Source of the DNA: Ignavibacteriota bacterium
GTDB lineage: Bacteria; Bacteroidota; Ignavibacteria; Ignavibacteriales; Melioribacteraceae
DNA: 64,000 nucleotides
Assembly (NCBI GenBank): GCA_016713565.1
Contig: JADJOX010000007.1
Coordinates: 1,607,534-1,671,533 of the forward strand
Direction: 5' to 3'
This document shows, piece after piece, positions 27,635 through 35,779 of this stretch. The position numbers were made by a program, and so were the translations under genes. The number at the start of each line of letters is the position of its first letter. Position 1 is the stretch's first letter. Below the pieces are notes generated by a model, which worked only from the letters and a program-made list of their open reading frames with translations, ran no database searches and had not been told where the DNA came from.

Positions 27635-28147
27635 TCACAAATATCTTTCTTTTATTACTTTTAAATGATGCTTTGTATGTCCAAGTGAAATATAGCCTAA
27701 AGCTCTTGCCGAGATTTTAAATTCGCCGTTATTTCCTAAAAATTTTGATTTTTCTTCTGTGATATTTTTAAGCAAAAAATCAAAACTTTTTCTTATGGTA
27801 AGAAATTCCTCCAAGAGGCTTTCCATTGATCTGTTTGTTACGTCAACATTTGCGGCAAAGAGATTTTCATCGGCTCTCTGAAGCAAAGTTTTACCATCTC
27901 CTCTCGCGCAAACCAATGTGCGATAAGTAAAAATTCTTTCGGTATCAATTATGTGCATTAGAACATCTTTAATTGTCCATTTATCAGGCGCATATTTGAA
28001 ATTATGTTTTTCAACGGGAATATTTTTGAAAAAGTTAAATGTTGATTCGGTATCATCATTAAATGCGTCGAAAAAATTTTTCTCTTCAACAAGATCAATG
28101 TACTTTTTAAAATAAGGATTGAATTCATTTACTTCCGGTCGGTTCAT
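27635..28147 (-). CDS. DinB-fold protein (DinB_2)
   Basis: This 170-aa four-helix-bundle protein has the metal-binding histidines of the DinB/YfiT fold: His in VLMHIIDTE and two near the C-terminus in LGHTKHHLKVI. DinB relatives often act as thiol-dependent transferases using bacillithiol or similar, but many have no known role. ATG 28147 is preceded by AGGAAAT-like bases, a weak ribosome-binding site. It lies 14 bp after the neighbouring DUF1801 gene in transcription order, so they are co-transcribed. Confidence 0.85.
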   Translation of the reverse strand: MNRPEVNEFNPYFKKYIDLVEEKNFFDAFNDDTESTFNFFKNIPVEKHNFKYAPDKWTIKDVLMHIIDTERIFTYRTLVCARGDGKTLLQRADENLFAANVDVTNRSMESLLEEFLTIRKSFDFLLKNITEEKSKFLGNNGEFKISARALGYISLGHTKHHLKVIKERYL

Positions 28148-28161
28148 TTATATTTCCTTAA

Positions 28162-28542
28162 TTATTGTTTATTTTTATTTGGTTTAGAAGAATTTTCTTT
28201 TACTCTAAACTTAACAATTTTTGTTATAGTTTTTACGGGCAAAGGTTTATCTATTGGAAATTGAATTGCCCCCTTTGAAGTTTTATATGATTTTAATTCT
28301 TCCGCAAAATTAACAATTCCGCTTGGCGTTGGATAAAAACCAACATGATTTTTGTAACCGGCAAAGTGAACCAAATTTCCGTTAAGAAAAAAAGTCGGCA
28401 TATTATAACTAATTTTCTCTTCGGCATTCGGAGCCGCTAGCAAAATTACTTTTCTAATTTCATTGAGTATTATTTGAATATTTTTCGGAAATGTTTCAAT
28501 ATACTCGTCGATGTTTTTAAATTTTATATTTTCAGCTTTCAT
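28162..28542 (-). CDS. DUF1801 domain protein (YdhG-like)
   Basis: The 126-aa protein has the pattern IDEYIETFPKNIQIILNEIRKVI, AEEKISYNMPTFFLNGNLVHF and GFYPTPSGI, all characteristic of the YdhG subgroup of DUF1801. The C-terminal tail is Lys/Asn-rich. Function is uncertain; the frataxin-like fold suggests metal or small-molecule handling. A hydrophobic pocket is implied by the conserved Met-Pro-Thr-Phe strand. It is likely in one transcript with the DinB gene. Confidence 0.85.
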   Translation of the reverse strand: MKAENIKFKNIDEYIETFPKNIQIILNEIRKVILLAAPNAEEKISYNMPTFFLNGNLVHFAGYKNHVGFYPTPSGIVNFAEELKSYKTSKGAIQFPIDKPLPVKTITKIVKFRVKENSSKPNKNKQ

Positions 28543-28633
28543 ATCCTTCCGGTAAAAGATTTTTTAAAATTTATTTACGCTATAATTTTGGCAAGTTGGT
28601 AAAACAAATAATTTTGTATATAAGTTAAACACA

Positions 28634-29212
28634 TCAATCATTCAATCCTTTACCCGATAAAATTCGCTCAATATTTTTTTCAATTCTTGATTCACGAGTT
28701 TTTGATTGCTTTGGCTGAGAAAAGAATAACAAATAACCGCGCTGACGACCTGGCGTCAAATTTTCAAACGCAATTTTTAAATCATGATTTTTTTCTAATT
28801 TTAATTTCAATTCATCCGGCATATTGTATTCATTTGTTTTTTTCATCTCCACCTTTAAGCCGGCTTTTTCAATTTCAATCGCCTCAAATATATATTCTTT
28901 GATGGTATTTTCAAGTTTGTCAATTTTTGAAATATCGGTAAATCTTAAATGCCTAGCCGCTTGAACATTTTCTGACTGCTGAACTAAAATATTTTTTTTA
29001 TCCTTTAATAAAACTCCTTTATGAAAAAGAATTGCGCAATATTCTTTGAATTCATGAATTAAAACAACATTACTTTTTTGAAAAGTATAACACGGATGCA
29101 TCCATTTATATTCTTCGATCAAACCGCAATCAAGGATTATCTTTCTTAATTTAGTCAATTCTTTCTGCCATTTACCGACTTTACTTAAATATGTATCAAC
29201 ATTTTTATTCAT
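28634..29212 (-). CDS. YdeI/OmdA-family protein (DUF1801-like N-terminus)
   Basis: The 192-aa protein joins a DUF1801-like domain (about 1-115, with IEEYKWMHPCYTF) to the YdeI/OmpD-associated C-terminal segment (LEKNHDLKIAFENLTPGRQRGYLLFFSQPKQSKTR, residue order as in the family). The final Arg/Lys-rich helix RESRIEKNIERILSG is typical. YdeI homologs are linked to stress and peptide resistance in some bacteria, but the biochemical role is unknown. The gene is 6 bp from the VOC gene before it. Confidence 0.85.
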   Translation of the reverse strand: MNKNVDTYLSKVGKWQKELTKLRKIILDCGLIEEYKWMHPCYTFQKSNVVLIHEFKEYCAILFHKGVLLKDKKNILVQQSENVQAARHLRFTDISKIDKLENTIKEYIFEAIEIEKAGLKVEMKKTNEYNMPDELKLKLEKNHDLKIAFENLTPGRQRGYLLFFSQPKQSKTRESRIEKNIERILSGKGLND

Positions 29213-29218
29213 AGGTGT

Positions 29219-29620
29219 TTACATACTTATCGGCTGTAAAATACTGCATCTGTTTCCTTCAGTATCTATAAACGAAATAAATTCTCCAACGCCTGGAATT
29301 GGAATTGGTTCGCCCAATAATTTTCCACCGGCATTTTGTATCTTTACCATATGTTCCTTGATATCATCCACTGAAATTACAATTGACGGATTATTCATCT
29401 TTGGATCCTCAAGTTTTTGATAAAATCCGCCATTTATTGCGCCTTTGGTTTGAATCATTCCTTTATCATCGGTTTCTGTAGTTTGAGCCACAATATAATT
29501 CCCCATTTCGGGTCCGAACTGAACAGTATTCCATCCAAAAACATTTGTATAAAATTCCGACATTCTTTTGCTGTCTTCGGCAGCCATTTCAAAGTGTACA
29601 ACCGGATTCATTTTCGACAT
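29219..29620 (-). CDS. VOC (glyoxalase/bleomycin-resistance fold) protein
   Basis: The 133-aa protein has paired beta-alpha-beta-beta-beta modules. It begins NPVVHFEMAAEDSKRMSEFY with the first metal-ligand His, and ends GVGEFISFIDTEGNRCSILQ with the usual Glu/Asp-rich last strand. Family members bind a metal ion and a small electrophile or antibiotic. The subgroup with NGGFYQK and FGWN is the common predicted enzyme related to lactoylglutathione lyase. AGGAG lies 7 bp upstream of the start. Confidence 0.88.
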   Translation of the reverse strand: MSKMNPVVHFEMAAEDSKRMSEFYTNVFGWNTVQFGPEMGNYIVAQTTETDDKGMIQTKGAINGGFYQKLEDPKMNNPSIVISVDDIKEHMVKIQNAGGKLLGEPIPIPGVGEFISFIDTEGNRCSILQPISM

Positions 29621-29714
29621 GATTTTTCTCCTTTATTATCAATTAAAATGATGAAATATTTTTTATTCAGCAGCAATCTATTGTTTCGATACGAATCAAC
29701 ATCAATACTTAATT

Positions 29715-29790
29715 GCCATTTCCGTGAAAGTGAAAATTCAGTACAATTAAAATAGATTCCCGATAATTATTTTGCAATTTCCGAAATGAC
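29715..29790. repeat. Possible decayed REP-like intergenic inverted repeat
   Basis: The ends GCCATTTCCG and CCGAAATGAC are imperfect inverted repeats (8 of 10), and internal blocks include AGATTCCCG. The reverse strand recalls the common bacterial intergenic repeat with GTCATTC...CGGGAATCTA ends. Only one copy was recognised in the window, so its repeat status is an inference. Confidence 0.3.
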
Positions 29791-29853
29791 AGTTTTAATT
29801 AGTGATATACTTTTAAAAAAATAAATGCTCCACTACTTTCAAAATAACTGTAA

Positions 29854-30267
29854 CTAATTAATTTCTTCAACGTGTTTTTTAAAGTTATTTAAAATTTCCT
29901 GCCAGCCATTTTTTTGCATTTCAATAGGGTTTGTTTTTTCAGGATCAAACAAAGTTGTTATTTTGGTTTTATTGCCTTGGCTTTCAAAATTCGTAATTGC
30001 TTGTCTTCCATCTTCCATAGTGTAAGCAATTTTTTTATGTTCAATTACTTCATTATATATTCCTCCAAAATCAAACCCGAAACTTCCGTCTTTGGCTTCC
30101 ATTCTTGAATTGAATTTTCCGCCCGTTCTTAAATCATTTTCTGATTTTGGACAATGCCAATCATCAGAAGCAAAATTCCATTTTGTAATATGCTCCGGTT
30201 TTGTCCAATAATTCCAAACTTTATTTATATCTGCAGAAACCGAGGTTTCAATTTTTATTTTTTCCAT
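29854..30267 (-). CDS. SRPBCC/AHSA1-type protein
   Basis: The 137-aa START-like protein begins KIETSVSADINKVWNYWTKPEHITKWNFASDDWHCPKS, a clear AHSA1 (activator of Hsp90 ATPase-like) opening, and continues with GGKFNSRMEAKDGSF. It ends with a long helix that caps the hydrophobic cavity. It binds an unidentified hydrophobic ligand. Three SRPBCC paralogs lie in this 4-kb stretch and are only moderately similar, so they are not recent duplicates. Confidence 0.87.
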   Translation of the reverse strand: MEKIKIETSVSADINKVWNYWTKPEHITKWNFASDDWHCPKSENDLRTGGKFNSRMEAKDGSFGFDFGGIYNEVIEHKKIAYTMEDGRQAITNFESQGNKTKITTLFDPEKTNPIEMQKNGWQEILNNFKKHVEEIN

Positions 30268-30305
30268 TTCACTACCTTTCTAAATTGAAATTATTCTATG
30301 AATAA

Positions 30306-30875
30306 TTATTTTTTATAAAAAAGAATTACTTCACCGCAATCAAATGATTTTGATTCAATCAACTTTAGATTTTGTCTGTCTGAAAGTTTATCAAATATTC
30401 TCAAACCATTACCTATTGCAACGGGATTAATTGATATGTACATTTCATCGATTAAATTTTCGGCAATTAAATTTGATACAAACTCAGCACCGCCATATAC
30501 AATAATATCTTTTCCATCTACCTCTTTTATTTTCTTAATTTCATCAGCAAGATTTCCCTTAACTAATTCAGTATTTTCCCAAACTGATTTTCCCAGAGTT
30601 TTGGTAAAGACAAACTTTTTATAGTCAACCATTTTCTTAGCAAAATCATATTCCCCTGAATTTGTGTTGTTATTTACTTGATTTGTCCAATGTTTTATAA
30701 AATCGTCTGTCATTTTTCTGCCAAGTAGAATTGTATCAACAGAATCTGTAAGTTGTGTTACATAATTTTTTATATCTTCGGTCCAGTCAAAATTCATCCA
30801 ATCCAATTCTCCATTTGATCCGGCAACAAATCCATCAATTGTCATCTGCATTTGTAATTTTAATTTACGACTCAA
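30306..30875 (-). CDS. Dihydrofolate-reductase-fold protein (RibD C-terminal type), copy 2
   Basis: The 189-aa protein resembles the YwjB/YyaP group of the RibD C-terminal/DHFR superfamily. The opening KLQMQMTIDGFVAGSNGELDWM, the LLGRKM strand and KDIIVYGGAEFVSNLIAENLIDE are conserved. A TTG start at 30875 overlaps the stop of the preceding paralog by four bases (TTGA). NADPH-dependent reduction of a pterin-like or other substrate is possible but unproven. A role in folate synthesis should not be assumed. Confidence 0.88.
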   Translation of the reverse strand: MSRKLKLQMQMTIDGFVAGSNGELDWMNFDWTEDIKNYVTQLTDSVDTILLGRKMTDDFIKHWTNQVNNNTNSGEYDFAKKMVDYKKFVFTKTLGKSVWENTELVKGNLADEIKKIKEVDGKDIIVYGGAEFVSNLIAENLIDEMYISINPVAIGNGLRIFDKLSDRQNLKLIESKSFDCGEVILFYKK

Positions 30876-31456
30876 TTTTGACAGCCTTTCTTTAATTCAT
30901 AGACAAATAAATTTATGCCGCAATTAAACATTTTTGATTTGATCAGTTTCAAATGCTTATGCGATTGAATTTTGTTAAATACTGGATCACCTTTACCCAA
31001 TGCTACAGGATTAACATAAAAATAGAACTCATCAATTAAATTTTCAGCAATTAATGAAGATACAAATGAAGTTCCGCCAACAGCAAAAATATCTTTTCCA
31101 TTCTGTTTTTTTAATTTGATTACTTCATCATTCAAATTTCCATTAACAACTTCAATGTTTTCCCAAGGTGATTTTTTAATCGAATTGGAAAAAACAATTT
31201 TCCTTATAGCCGCCATTCTTTTTGCGACTTCAAACATTGGATCATCGGGTTTTGTAAATACATCCTGCCAATAAGGAATATAATCGACAGCCAATTTTCT
31301 ACCAATGATGTGAGTATCGCAATCATCTAGCAGTCCAAGCACATCTTCCTTAATTTCATCCCAAGCCCAAGTTACCCAAGTCTGATCGTCATTTGGTCCA
31401 GCGGCTACAAATCCATCTAATGATGTTTGCATTTGTAATTTTAATTTACGACTCAT
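30872..31456 (-). CDS. Dihydrofolate-reductase-fold protein (RibD C-terminal type), copy 1
   Basis: This 194-aa protein is a clear paralog of the next gene: both start MSRKLKLQMQ and share IIGRK/LLGRK, the KSPWENIEVVNGNL-type strand, and GGTSFVSSLIAENLIDE. The AAGPNDDQTWVTWAWDE insertion differs. The pair arose by tandem duplication and diverged considerably. ATG 31456 is well placed, 11 bp after the GyrI-like gene. Translational coupling through the TTGA overlap suggests the two are made together, perhaps as a heterodimer (inference). Confidence 0.88.
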   Translation of the reverse strand: MSRKLKLQMQTSLDGFVAAGPNDDQTWVTWAWDEIKEDVLGLLDDCDTHIIGRKLAVDYIPYWQDVFTKPDDPMFEVAKRMAAIRKIVFSNSIKKSPWENIEVVNGNLNDEVIKLKKQNGKDIFAVGGTSFVSSLIAENLIDEFYFYVNPVALGKGDPVFNKIQSHKHLKLIKSKMFNCGINLFVYELKKGCQN

Positions 31457-31466
31457 AATTGAACTC

Positions 31467-31883
31467 CTAAATATTATCCTTTAATCTAATCATGCATTTA
31501 CAATCCGGTCCGTCTGAATACCATTCCAGAGCAACACCTTTAGAATCAATATTGGGATTCTGTCTTAACTCGGCAAAAGCTTCTTTTATTTTTAGAATAT
31601 TTTGCTCATAGTTTTTTACGGTAATTGAAATGTAATTTCCTTTTTTAACTTCGAATGTTTCTAAATTAAGATTCTTAAATTCTCCTTGTTCTACTTCTTC
31701 AACAGCGGCTTTGTAAATAATATCATATTTATTATTCATATAAGAAATGCCGTAGAAATTTCTATTTTGCTTTAGCGGAATTTGTTTATGCAATGTTTGA
31801 TGAGCTTCAACAATTCCATCCGGAAATGATTTTGCTGTTACACAAAATAGAAGTTTATCATTATCAAATTTTATTCTTTCCAT
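31467..31883 (-). CDS. GyrI-like small-molecule-binding protein
   Basis: The 138-aa protein shows the alternating pattern of the GyrI-like/effector-binding domain: a first strand FCVTAKSFPDGIVEAHQTLH, a middle ISYMNNKYDIIYKAAVEE, a strand KGNYISITVKNYEQ and a C-terminal ALEWYSDGPDCKCMIRL. There is no DNA-binding part, so it is a free-standing ligand-binding domain. Assignment rests on pattern only. It is three bases from the preceding SRPBCC gene. Confidence 0.6.
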   Translation of the reverse strand: MERIKFDNDKLLFCVTAKSFPDGIVEAHQTLHKQIPLKQNRNFYGISYMNNKYDIIYKAAVEEVEQGEFKNLNLETFEVKKGNYISITVKNYEQNILKIKEAFAELRQNPNIDSKGVALEWYSDGPDCKCMIRLKDNI

Positions 31884-31885
31884 TT

Positions 31886-32323
31886 TTATTCTTCTGATAA
31901 TTCTTTAACAATTTTTAATGCTTTTGGAAAAGTTTCAATGAAATAAACTTTGTAATCATCTCCAATGTCCAAATAAACCGAAAGGAAGGTTTGATTTTCT
32001 GAATATTCTAAAGCATAAGTTTCCAGCAATCCAGACCATTTTTTTATTTCTTCACTTTCAAGATCTTCTTTTCCATCTTTTATCATTCCTAAATGTTTGA
32101 ATGACAAAAATTCATTTTCTTTTAATTGATCGATTGTGCTAACCATTCCGTTTCCTTCGCTGCCTAAAAACAAAGTTTTTCCACCGATTTTCCAATCAGA
32201 TTCCATGTATGAACCTTCGGAAAAAGGAGCTGTCCATTTTCTATATGTTTTATCGTCCCAAAGTATTTTCCAGACTTTTTCACGCGGTGCGTTTATCGAA
32301 ATGTTAAATTTTAATTTTTCCAT
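31886..32323 (-). CDS. SRPBCC/AHSA1-type protein
   Basis: The 145-aa START-like protein opens LKFNISINAPREKVWKILWDDKTYRKWTAPFSEGSY, typical of the ATPase-activator (AHSA1) family, and shows TLFLGSEGNGMVS and FLSFKHLGMIKDG strands before the C-terminal helix. The ligand is unknown. It lies between the two-domain VOC gene and the GyrI-like gene with tiny gaps, so it belongs to the same operon. Confidence 0.87.
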   Translation of the reverse strand: MEKLKFNISINAPREKVWKILWDDKTYRKWTAPFSEGSYMESDWKIGGKTLFLGSEGNGMVSTIDQLKENEFLSFKHLGMIKDGKEDLESEEIKKWSGLLETYALEYSENQTFLSVYLDIGDDYKVYFIETFPKALKIVKELSEE

Positions 32324-32345
32324 TGAACCATTCTTTCTAATTTAT

Positions 32346-33254
32346 TTAAGATTTACTTGAATAAGCTTTTTCCAAAACTTCTAAATCAAGTTTTTTCATT
32401 TTTAGAAGTTCATTCATTACGGTAGAAGATTGTTCTTTATTTCCGCTGTTTAATAATTTACCGAGCTTGGAAGGAACAATTTGCCATGAAACGCCAAATT
32501 TATCTTTAAGCCAGCCGCATTGCTGTGCTTTGGGATCACCGTCCTTACCAAGTTTTTCCCAAAAGAAGTCTATTTCTTCCTGCGAATCACAATTTACAAT
32601 GAATGATATTGATTCATTAAAATCAAATTCGTGTTTTCCTTCTCCGCTCATCGCGTTAAAAAAAACTCCACTAAGTGCAAATTGAGCAAACATAATTGTT
32701 TCTTCTTTTATTTTATCATTAGCAGGATTTTCAAATTTGAAAATAATCTTTGATTCGGGGAAAATATTGGTATAATGATCAATCGCTTCTTTTACTTTTG
32801 TAATTTTGTCATTCACAAATAATAGAGTTGGAACAATTTTTTGAGGTGAATCGGATTTTGTTATATCCAGCTGCCAAGATATTCCAAATTTATCTATAAC
32901 CCAAGCGTATTTTTCGCTCCAATCATATTTATCCAATTTCATTATAACTTTTCCGTCATTTGACAAACTATTATAAAAGTTTAGAATTTCTGTTTCAGAT
33001 TCACAATAAATAAAAAACGAAACTGCTTCACTGAATTTGAAAATTGGTCCTCCGTTTAAGGCAAGAAACTTTTGGCCAAATAATTCGAATTCCACTGTCA
33101 TTAAAGTTCCTTCCGGCATTTGATGAAATTCAAAACCTTCTTTGCCGTATCTTTGAGAATTTCCAATTTTGGAATTTTTAAAAAGTGCTGTGTAAAACTT
33201 TACCGCTTCTTCTGCATTTTTATCAAACCACAAATTTGGCATTATTGATTTCAT
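32346..33254 (-). CDS. Two-domain VOC protein (PhnB/3-demethylubiquinone methyltransferase-like fold)
   Basis: The 302-aa protein contains two tandem PhnB-type VOC units (about 1-135 and 138-270). Each starts with a PNLWFDKNAEEAVKFY-like or PTLLFVNDKITKVKEAIDHY block and ends with a WVIDKFGISWQ or WLKDKFGVSWQIVPS block. The C-terminal 30 residues form a helix. Despite the Pfam name, no methyltransferase residues are present. Its ATG overlaps the stop of the upstream SRPBCC gene by one base. Fusion of two single-domain units is common in the family. Confidence 0.9.
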   Translation of the reverse strand: MKSIMPNLWFDKNAEEAVKFYTALFKNSKIGNSQRYGKEGFEFHQMPEGTLMTVEFELFGQKFLALNGGPIFKFSEAVSFFIYCESETEILNFYNSLSNDGKVIMKLDKYDWSEKYAWVIDKFGISWQLDITKSDSPQKIVPTLLFVNDKITKVKEAIDHYTNIFPESKIIFKFENPANDKIKEETIMFAQFALSGVFFNAMSGEGKHEFDFNESISFIVNCDSQEEIDFFWEKLGKDGDPKAQQCGWLKDKFGVSWQIVPSKLGKLLNSGNKEQSSTVMNELLKMKKLDLEVLEKAYSSKS

Positions 33255-33715
33255 TATTTTTCCTTTCTCATTTTTTCTAATTCAATTTCTAATCGATCAA
33301 AATTTTCGTCATTTTTACCAACCGTATAAGTTCTGATTTTGTCGCATAATTCAATCGAGTCAAATAATTGCCTGAAAATTAATTTGGTTTTTGATTGTGA
33401 AATTTTTTGAAATTGAACTATCACATAAAATTTAGGATTTGATAAACGATCCCAGATTATCAAATTATTCTTTTCAACAACTATAAAAACACACTCATTA
33501 GCATAATTGCCTTTTTCCGGACCGTGCATTATAAAACTCCATTTTCCGCCCGGCTTAAATTCAAATACGTTAAATGTATTAGTAAACCCATTTGGTCCCC
33601 ACCAATTTTTAAGGTGTTCAGGATTTTCAAAAGCTCCATATACCAAATCAATTGGATAATTAATTTCTCTTATGGTAATGATTTCTTGTTCGGGATTGGT
33701 GATTAAGTTTTCCAT
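33254..33715 (-). CDS. SRPBCC/AHSA1-type protein
   Basis: ATG 33715 is preferred to an in-frame codon four codons upstream (33727), giving 153 aa. The family opening is ITIREINYPIDLVYGAFENPEHLKNWWGPNGFTNTF, followed by PGGKWSFIMHGPEKGNY and a final amphipathic helix. The WWGP motif is typical of AHSA1 members found beside ArsR regulators, but none is present here. It starts the operon running to 29219 or beyond; the 174-bp gap upstream shows nothing recognisable. Confidence 0.88.
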   Translation of the reverse strand: MENLITNPEQEIITIREINYPIDLVYGAFENPEHLKNWWGPNGFTNTFNVFEFKPGGKWSFIMHGPEKGNYANECVFIVVEKNNLIIWDRLSNPKFYVIVQFQKISQSKTKLIFRQLFDSIELCDKIRTYTVGKNDENFDRLEIELEKMRKEK

Positions 33716-33901
33716 ATCTGCAATCAAATTTACTTTCTGAAATTATTAATTTCTTTTATGTAAAGAATACCAACAATAAATGAATCTCAAAATAAAATTA
33801 TTTATAAAAGTTATAGTTATACAATTTCGCTTCCGATAAAAAAGCATATGCATCGAAATGACTAATACAATATGATCTAAAGAAAGCCGCGTCTTAAATA
33901 T

Positions 33902-34081
33902 TTACTTTACAGCTTTTTTAATTTTATCAATATTTTCTTTTCCAAAATAATTGCATCCGCCTTTAACCAAGTCCGGTTTTAAGTTAAGAGTTTTTATTGT
34001 TTTTGAAACAACGGAACCCGAAACACCTAATTGAGCCGCTATTTTACCCGCGGTTAATAATTCCGAATTTTCTTTAGCCAT
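33902..34081 (-). CDS. Small helix-turn-helix protein (59 aa)
   Basis: A 59-codon frame from ATG 34081 encodes a compact winged-helix-like protein with LLTAGKIAAQLGVSGSVVSK (helix-turn-helix) and a C-terminal DLVKGGCNYFGKENIDKIKK. The latter corresponds to the wing and last helix of small MerR/excisionase-like proteins found widely in Bacteroidota. It was too short for standard ORF filters. It lies between two VOC/SRPBCC-type genes on the same strand with a gap of 28 bases downstream from the PhnB-type gene. DNA binding is likely; the target is unknown. Confidence 0.7.
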   Translation of the reverse strand: MAKENSELLTAGKIAAQLGVSGSVVSKTIKTLNLKPDLVKGGCNYFGKENIDKIKKAVK

Positions 34082-34109
34082 TTTGAATAAACCTTATAAT
34101 TGTGAATAA

Positions 34110-34535
34110 TTATATTTGTTTTGAAAAATCAATCATCCAATTTATGCCGAATTTATCTGTAAAGTTGCCGAAATAATCACCCCAAAATTGATCAGACATA
34201 GGCATTTCAATTTTTCCGCCAACGGAAAGTTTGTTGAATAATTCGTCAGCTTCTTCTTTAGAATCTGTTGTAATCATAATATGCATATTATTGCCAAAAT
34301 TCAGTTTATGACCCATTTCTTCAATAGCATCTGTTCCCATTAAAATAATTCCATTGCACAACGGCAAAGAAATATGCATAATTTTATCTTTTAAGTTTTC
34401 AGGTATTTGGTTTTCGCCGGGAATATCTTTGAATTTAGTAACTCCAAGAAAGTCACCGCCAAATACTGATTTATAAAAATTGAATGCTTCTTCGGTATTG
34501 CCTTTGCAATTAATATACGGATGAATATTCTTCAT
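34110..34535 (-). CDS. PhnB-type VOC protein
   Basis: The 141-aa protein is a typical single-unit PhnB-like VOC member: INCKGNTEEAFNFYKSVFGG, then DKIMHISLPL, then KIEMPMSDQFWGDYFGNFTDKFGINWM. It is similar to a second one at 45760-46188, sharing the KNKIMHISLP and FWGAYFGMLTDKFGINWMM blocks, so the two are paralogs. The substrate is unknown. A ribosome-binding site AAGGAAA precedes the start. Confidence 0.9.
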   Translation of the reverse strand: MKNIHPYINCKGNTEEAFNFYKSVFGGDFLGVTKFKDIPGENQIPENLKDKIMHISLPLCNGIILMGTDAIEEMGHKLNFGNNMHIMITTDSKEEADELFNKLSVGGKIEMPMSDQFWGDYFGNFTDKFGINWMIDFSKQI

Positions 34536-34790
34536 AAATTTTTCCTTAAATGATTTATTTTTTTCATGAATAATGAAAATTCAAATTAACTCTAATTAAT
34601 AATTATTTATTTTTTTTGAAATGGAAAAATATCTCTTACCGCATTTTTAGTTTTAATAATTAAGAATATTACCAAAAAGAGTTTTCAAAGCTTTATTTAC
34701 AAATATAACAGATAATTTGTCTTTTTCTTATGAGTAATTACGCCAATATTGTGGGTTGATTACGACATTCACTTTATTTACATTTTCATC

Positions 34791-35756
34791 ATGAAAAACA
34801 TAATTATATTAGTTCCAGAAACGGCAATTCCCGCCGCAATTTTTGATCCGCAATATATGTTTTTTGCGGTTAATAATTTTTTCAAAGAAGCCGGGCATCA
34901 GCCGTTTTTCAATGTTGAGTTAATTGGTTTAACGAATGAAGTAAAATTAAATTTTGGAACTGTAACCGTTCATACAAATAATACAATTGATAAAGCTAAA
35001 CAGTCAAATTTAATAATTGTTCCTGCTATAAGCGGAAACATAATAAATTCATTAGAAGTTAATAAAAAATTTATCCCGTTCATTATTGAACAATATAATG
35101 GCGGCGCGGAAGTGGCAAGTCTTTGCATTGGTGCTTTTTTATTGGCTTCAACTGGTTTGCTCAATGGAAAACAATGTTCTACTCATTGGCTTTTTGCAAA
35201 TCAATTTAAAGAAATGTTTCCCGAAGTTAAATTTGCGGAAGATAAAATAATAACTGATCAAAATAGAATTTACACTAGCGGCGGCGCTACTTCTTATTGG
35301 AACTTACTTTTATATTTAGTGGAAAAATTTACGAACAAAGAAATGGCGGTTATGGCTTCTAAATTTTTCCTATTGGATACCGAAAAAACAACACAGCTTC
35401 CGTTTAGGATTTTTAAGGGACAGAAAGAACATAAAGACAGTTTAATTCTCTCCGCGCAGAATTTCATTGAAGAAAATTTTAAAGAAAAAATTACGATTGA
35501 TGAATTATCCGAAAGATTTAATTTGGGAAGAAGAACTTTTGAAAGGAGATTTAAAGCAGCAACAAAAAATACAATTATTGAATATATTCAACGTGTAAAA
35601 ATTGAAGCTGCAAAAATTGATTTGGAAAAGGGAAGAAAAACCGTAACAGAAATTATGTATGATGTGGGTTATACAGATAGCAAATCTTTTAGAGATATTT
35701 TTAAAAAGTATGCCGGAATTTCTCCGGTTGAGTATAAAAATAAATTTAATAACTGA
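34791..35756 (+). CDS. GlxA-type transcriptional regulator (DJ-1/PfpI plus AraC)
   Basis: ATG 34791 is taken as start, because the 14 upstream codons do not belong to the domain; this gives 321 aa. A DJ-1/PfpI-like amidotransferase fold (about 1-185) contains the elbow ASLCIGAFLLASTGLLNG with Cys, and an AraC helix-turn-helix pair follows (about 215-315: DELSERFNLGRRTFERRF and VTEIMYDVGYTDSKSFRDIF). It probably activates genes for metabolism of a nitrogenous or carbonyl compound. It is divergent from the run of minus-strand genes, which could be its targets (inference). Confidence 0.9.
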   Translation: MKNIIILVPETAIPAAIFDPQYMFFAVNNFFKEAGHQPFFNVELIGLTNEVKLNFGTVTVHTNNTIDKAKQSNLIIVPAISGNIINSLEVNKKFIPFIIEQYNGGAEVASLCIGAFLLASTGLLNGKQCSTHWLFANQFKEMFPEVKFAEDKIITDQNRIYTSGGATSYWNLLLYLVEKFTNKEMAVMASKFFLLDTEKTTQLPFRIFKGQKEHKDSLILSAQNFIEENFKEKITIDELSERFNLGRRTFERRFKAATKNTIIEYIQRVKIEAAKIDLEKGRKTVTEIMYDVGYTDSKSFRDIFKKYAGISPVEYKNKFNN

Positions 35757-35779
35757 ATTAATATATAATTTTGTTTCTT

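Noticed and set aside
25475..34535. Chromosomal integron cassette array
   Set aside because: Cassette arrays carry just such VOC, SRPBCC and DHFR-type genes, but gaps here are mostly below 20 bp or overlapping, with no attC-like palindromes and no integrase.
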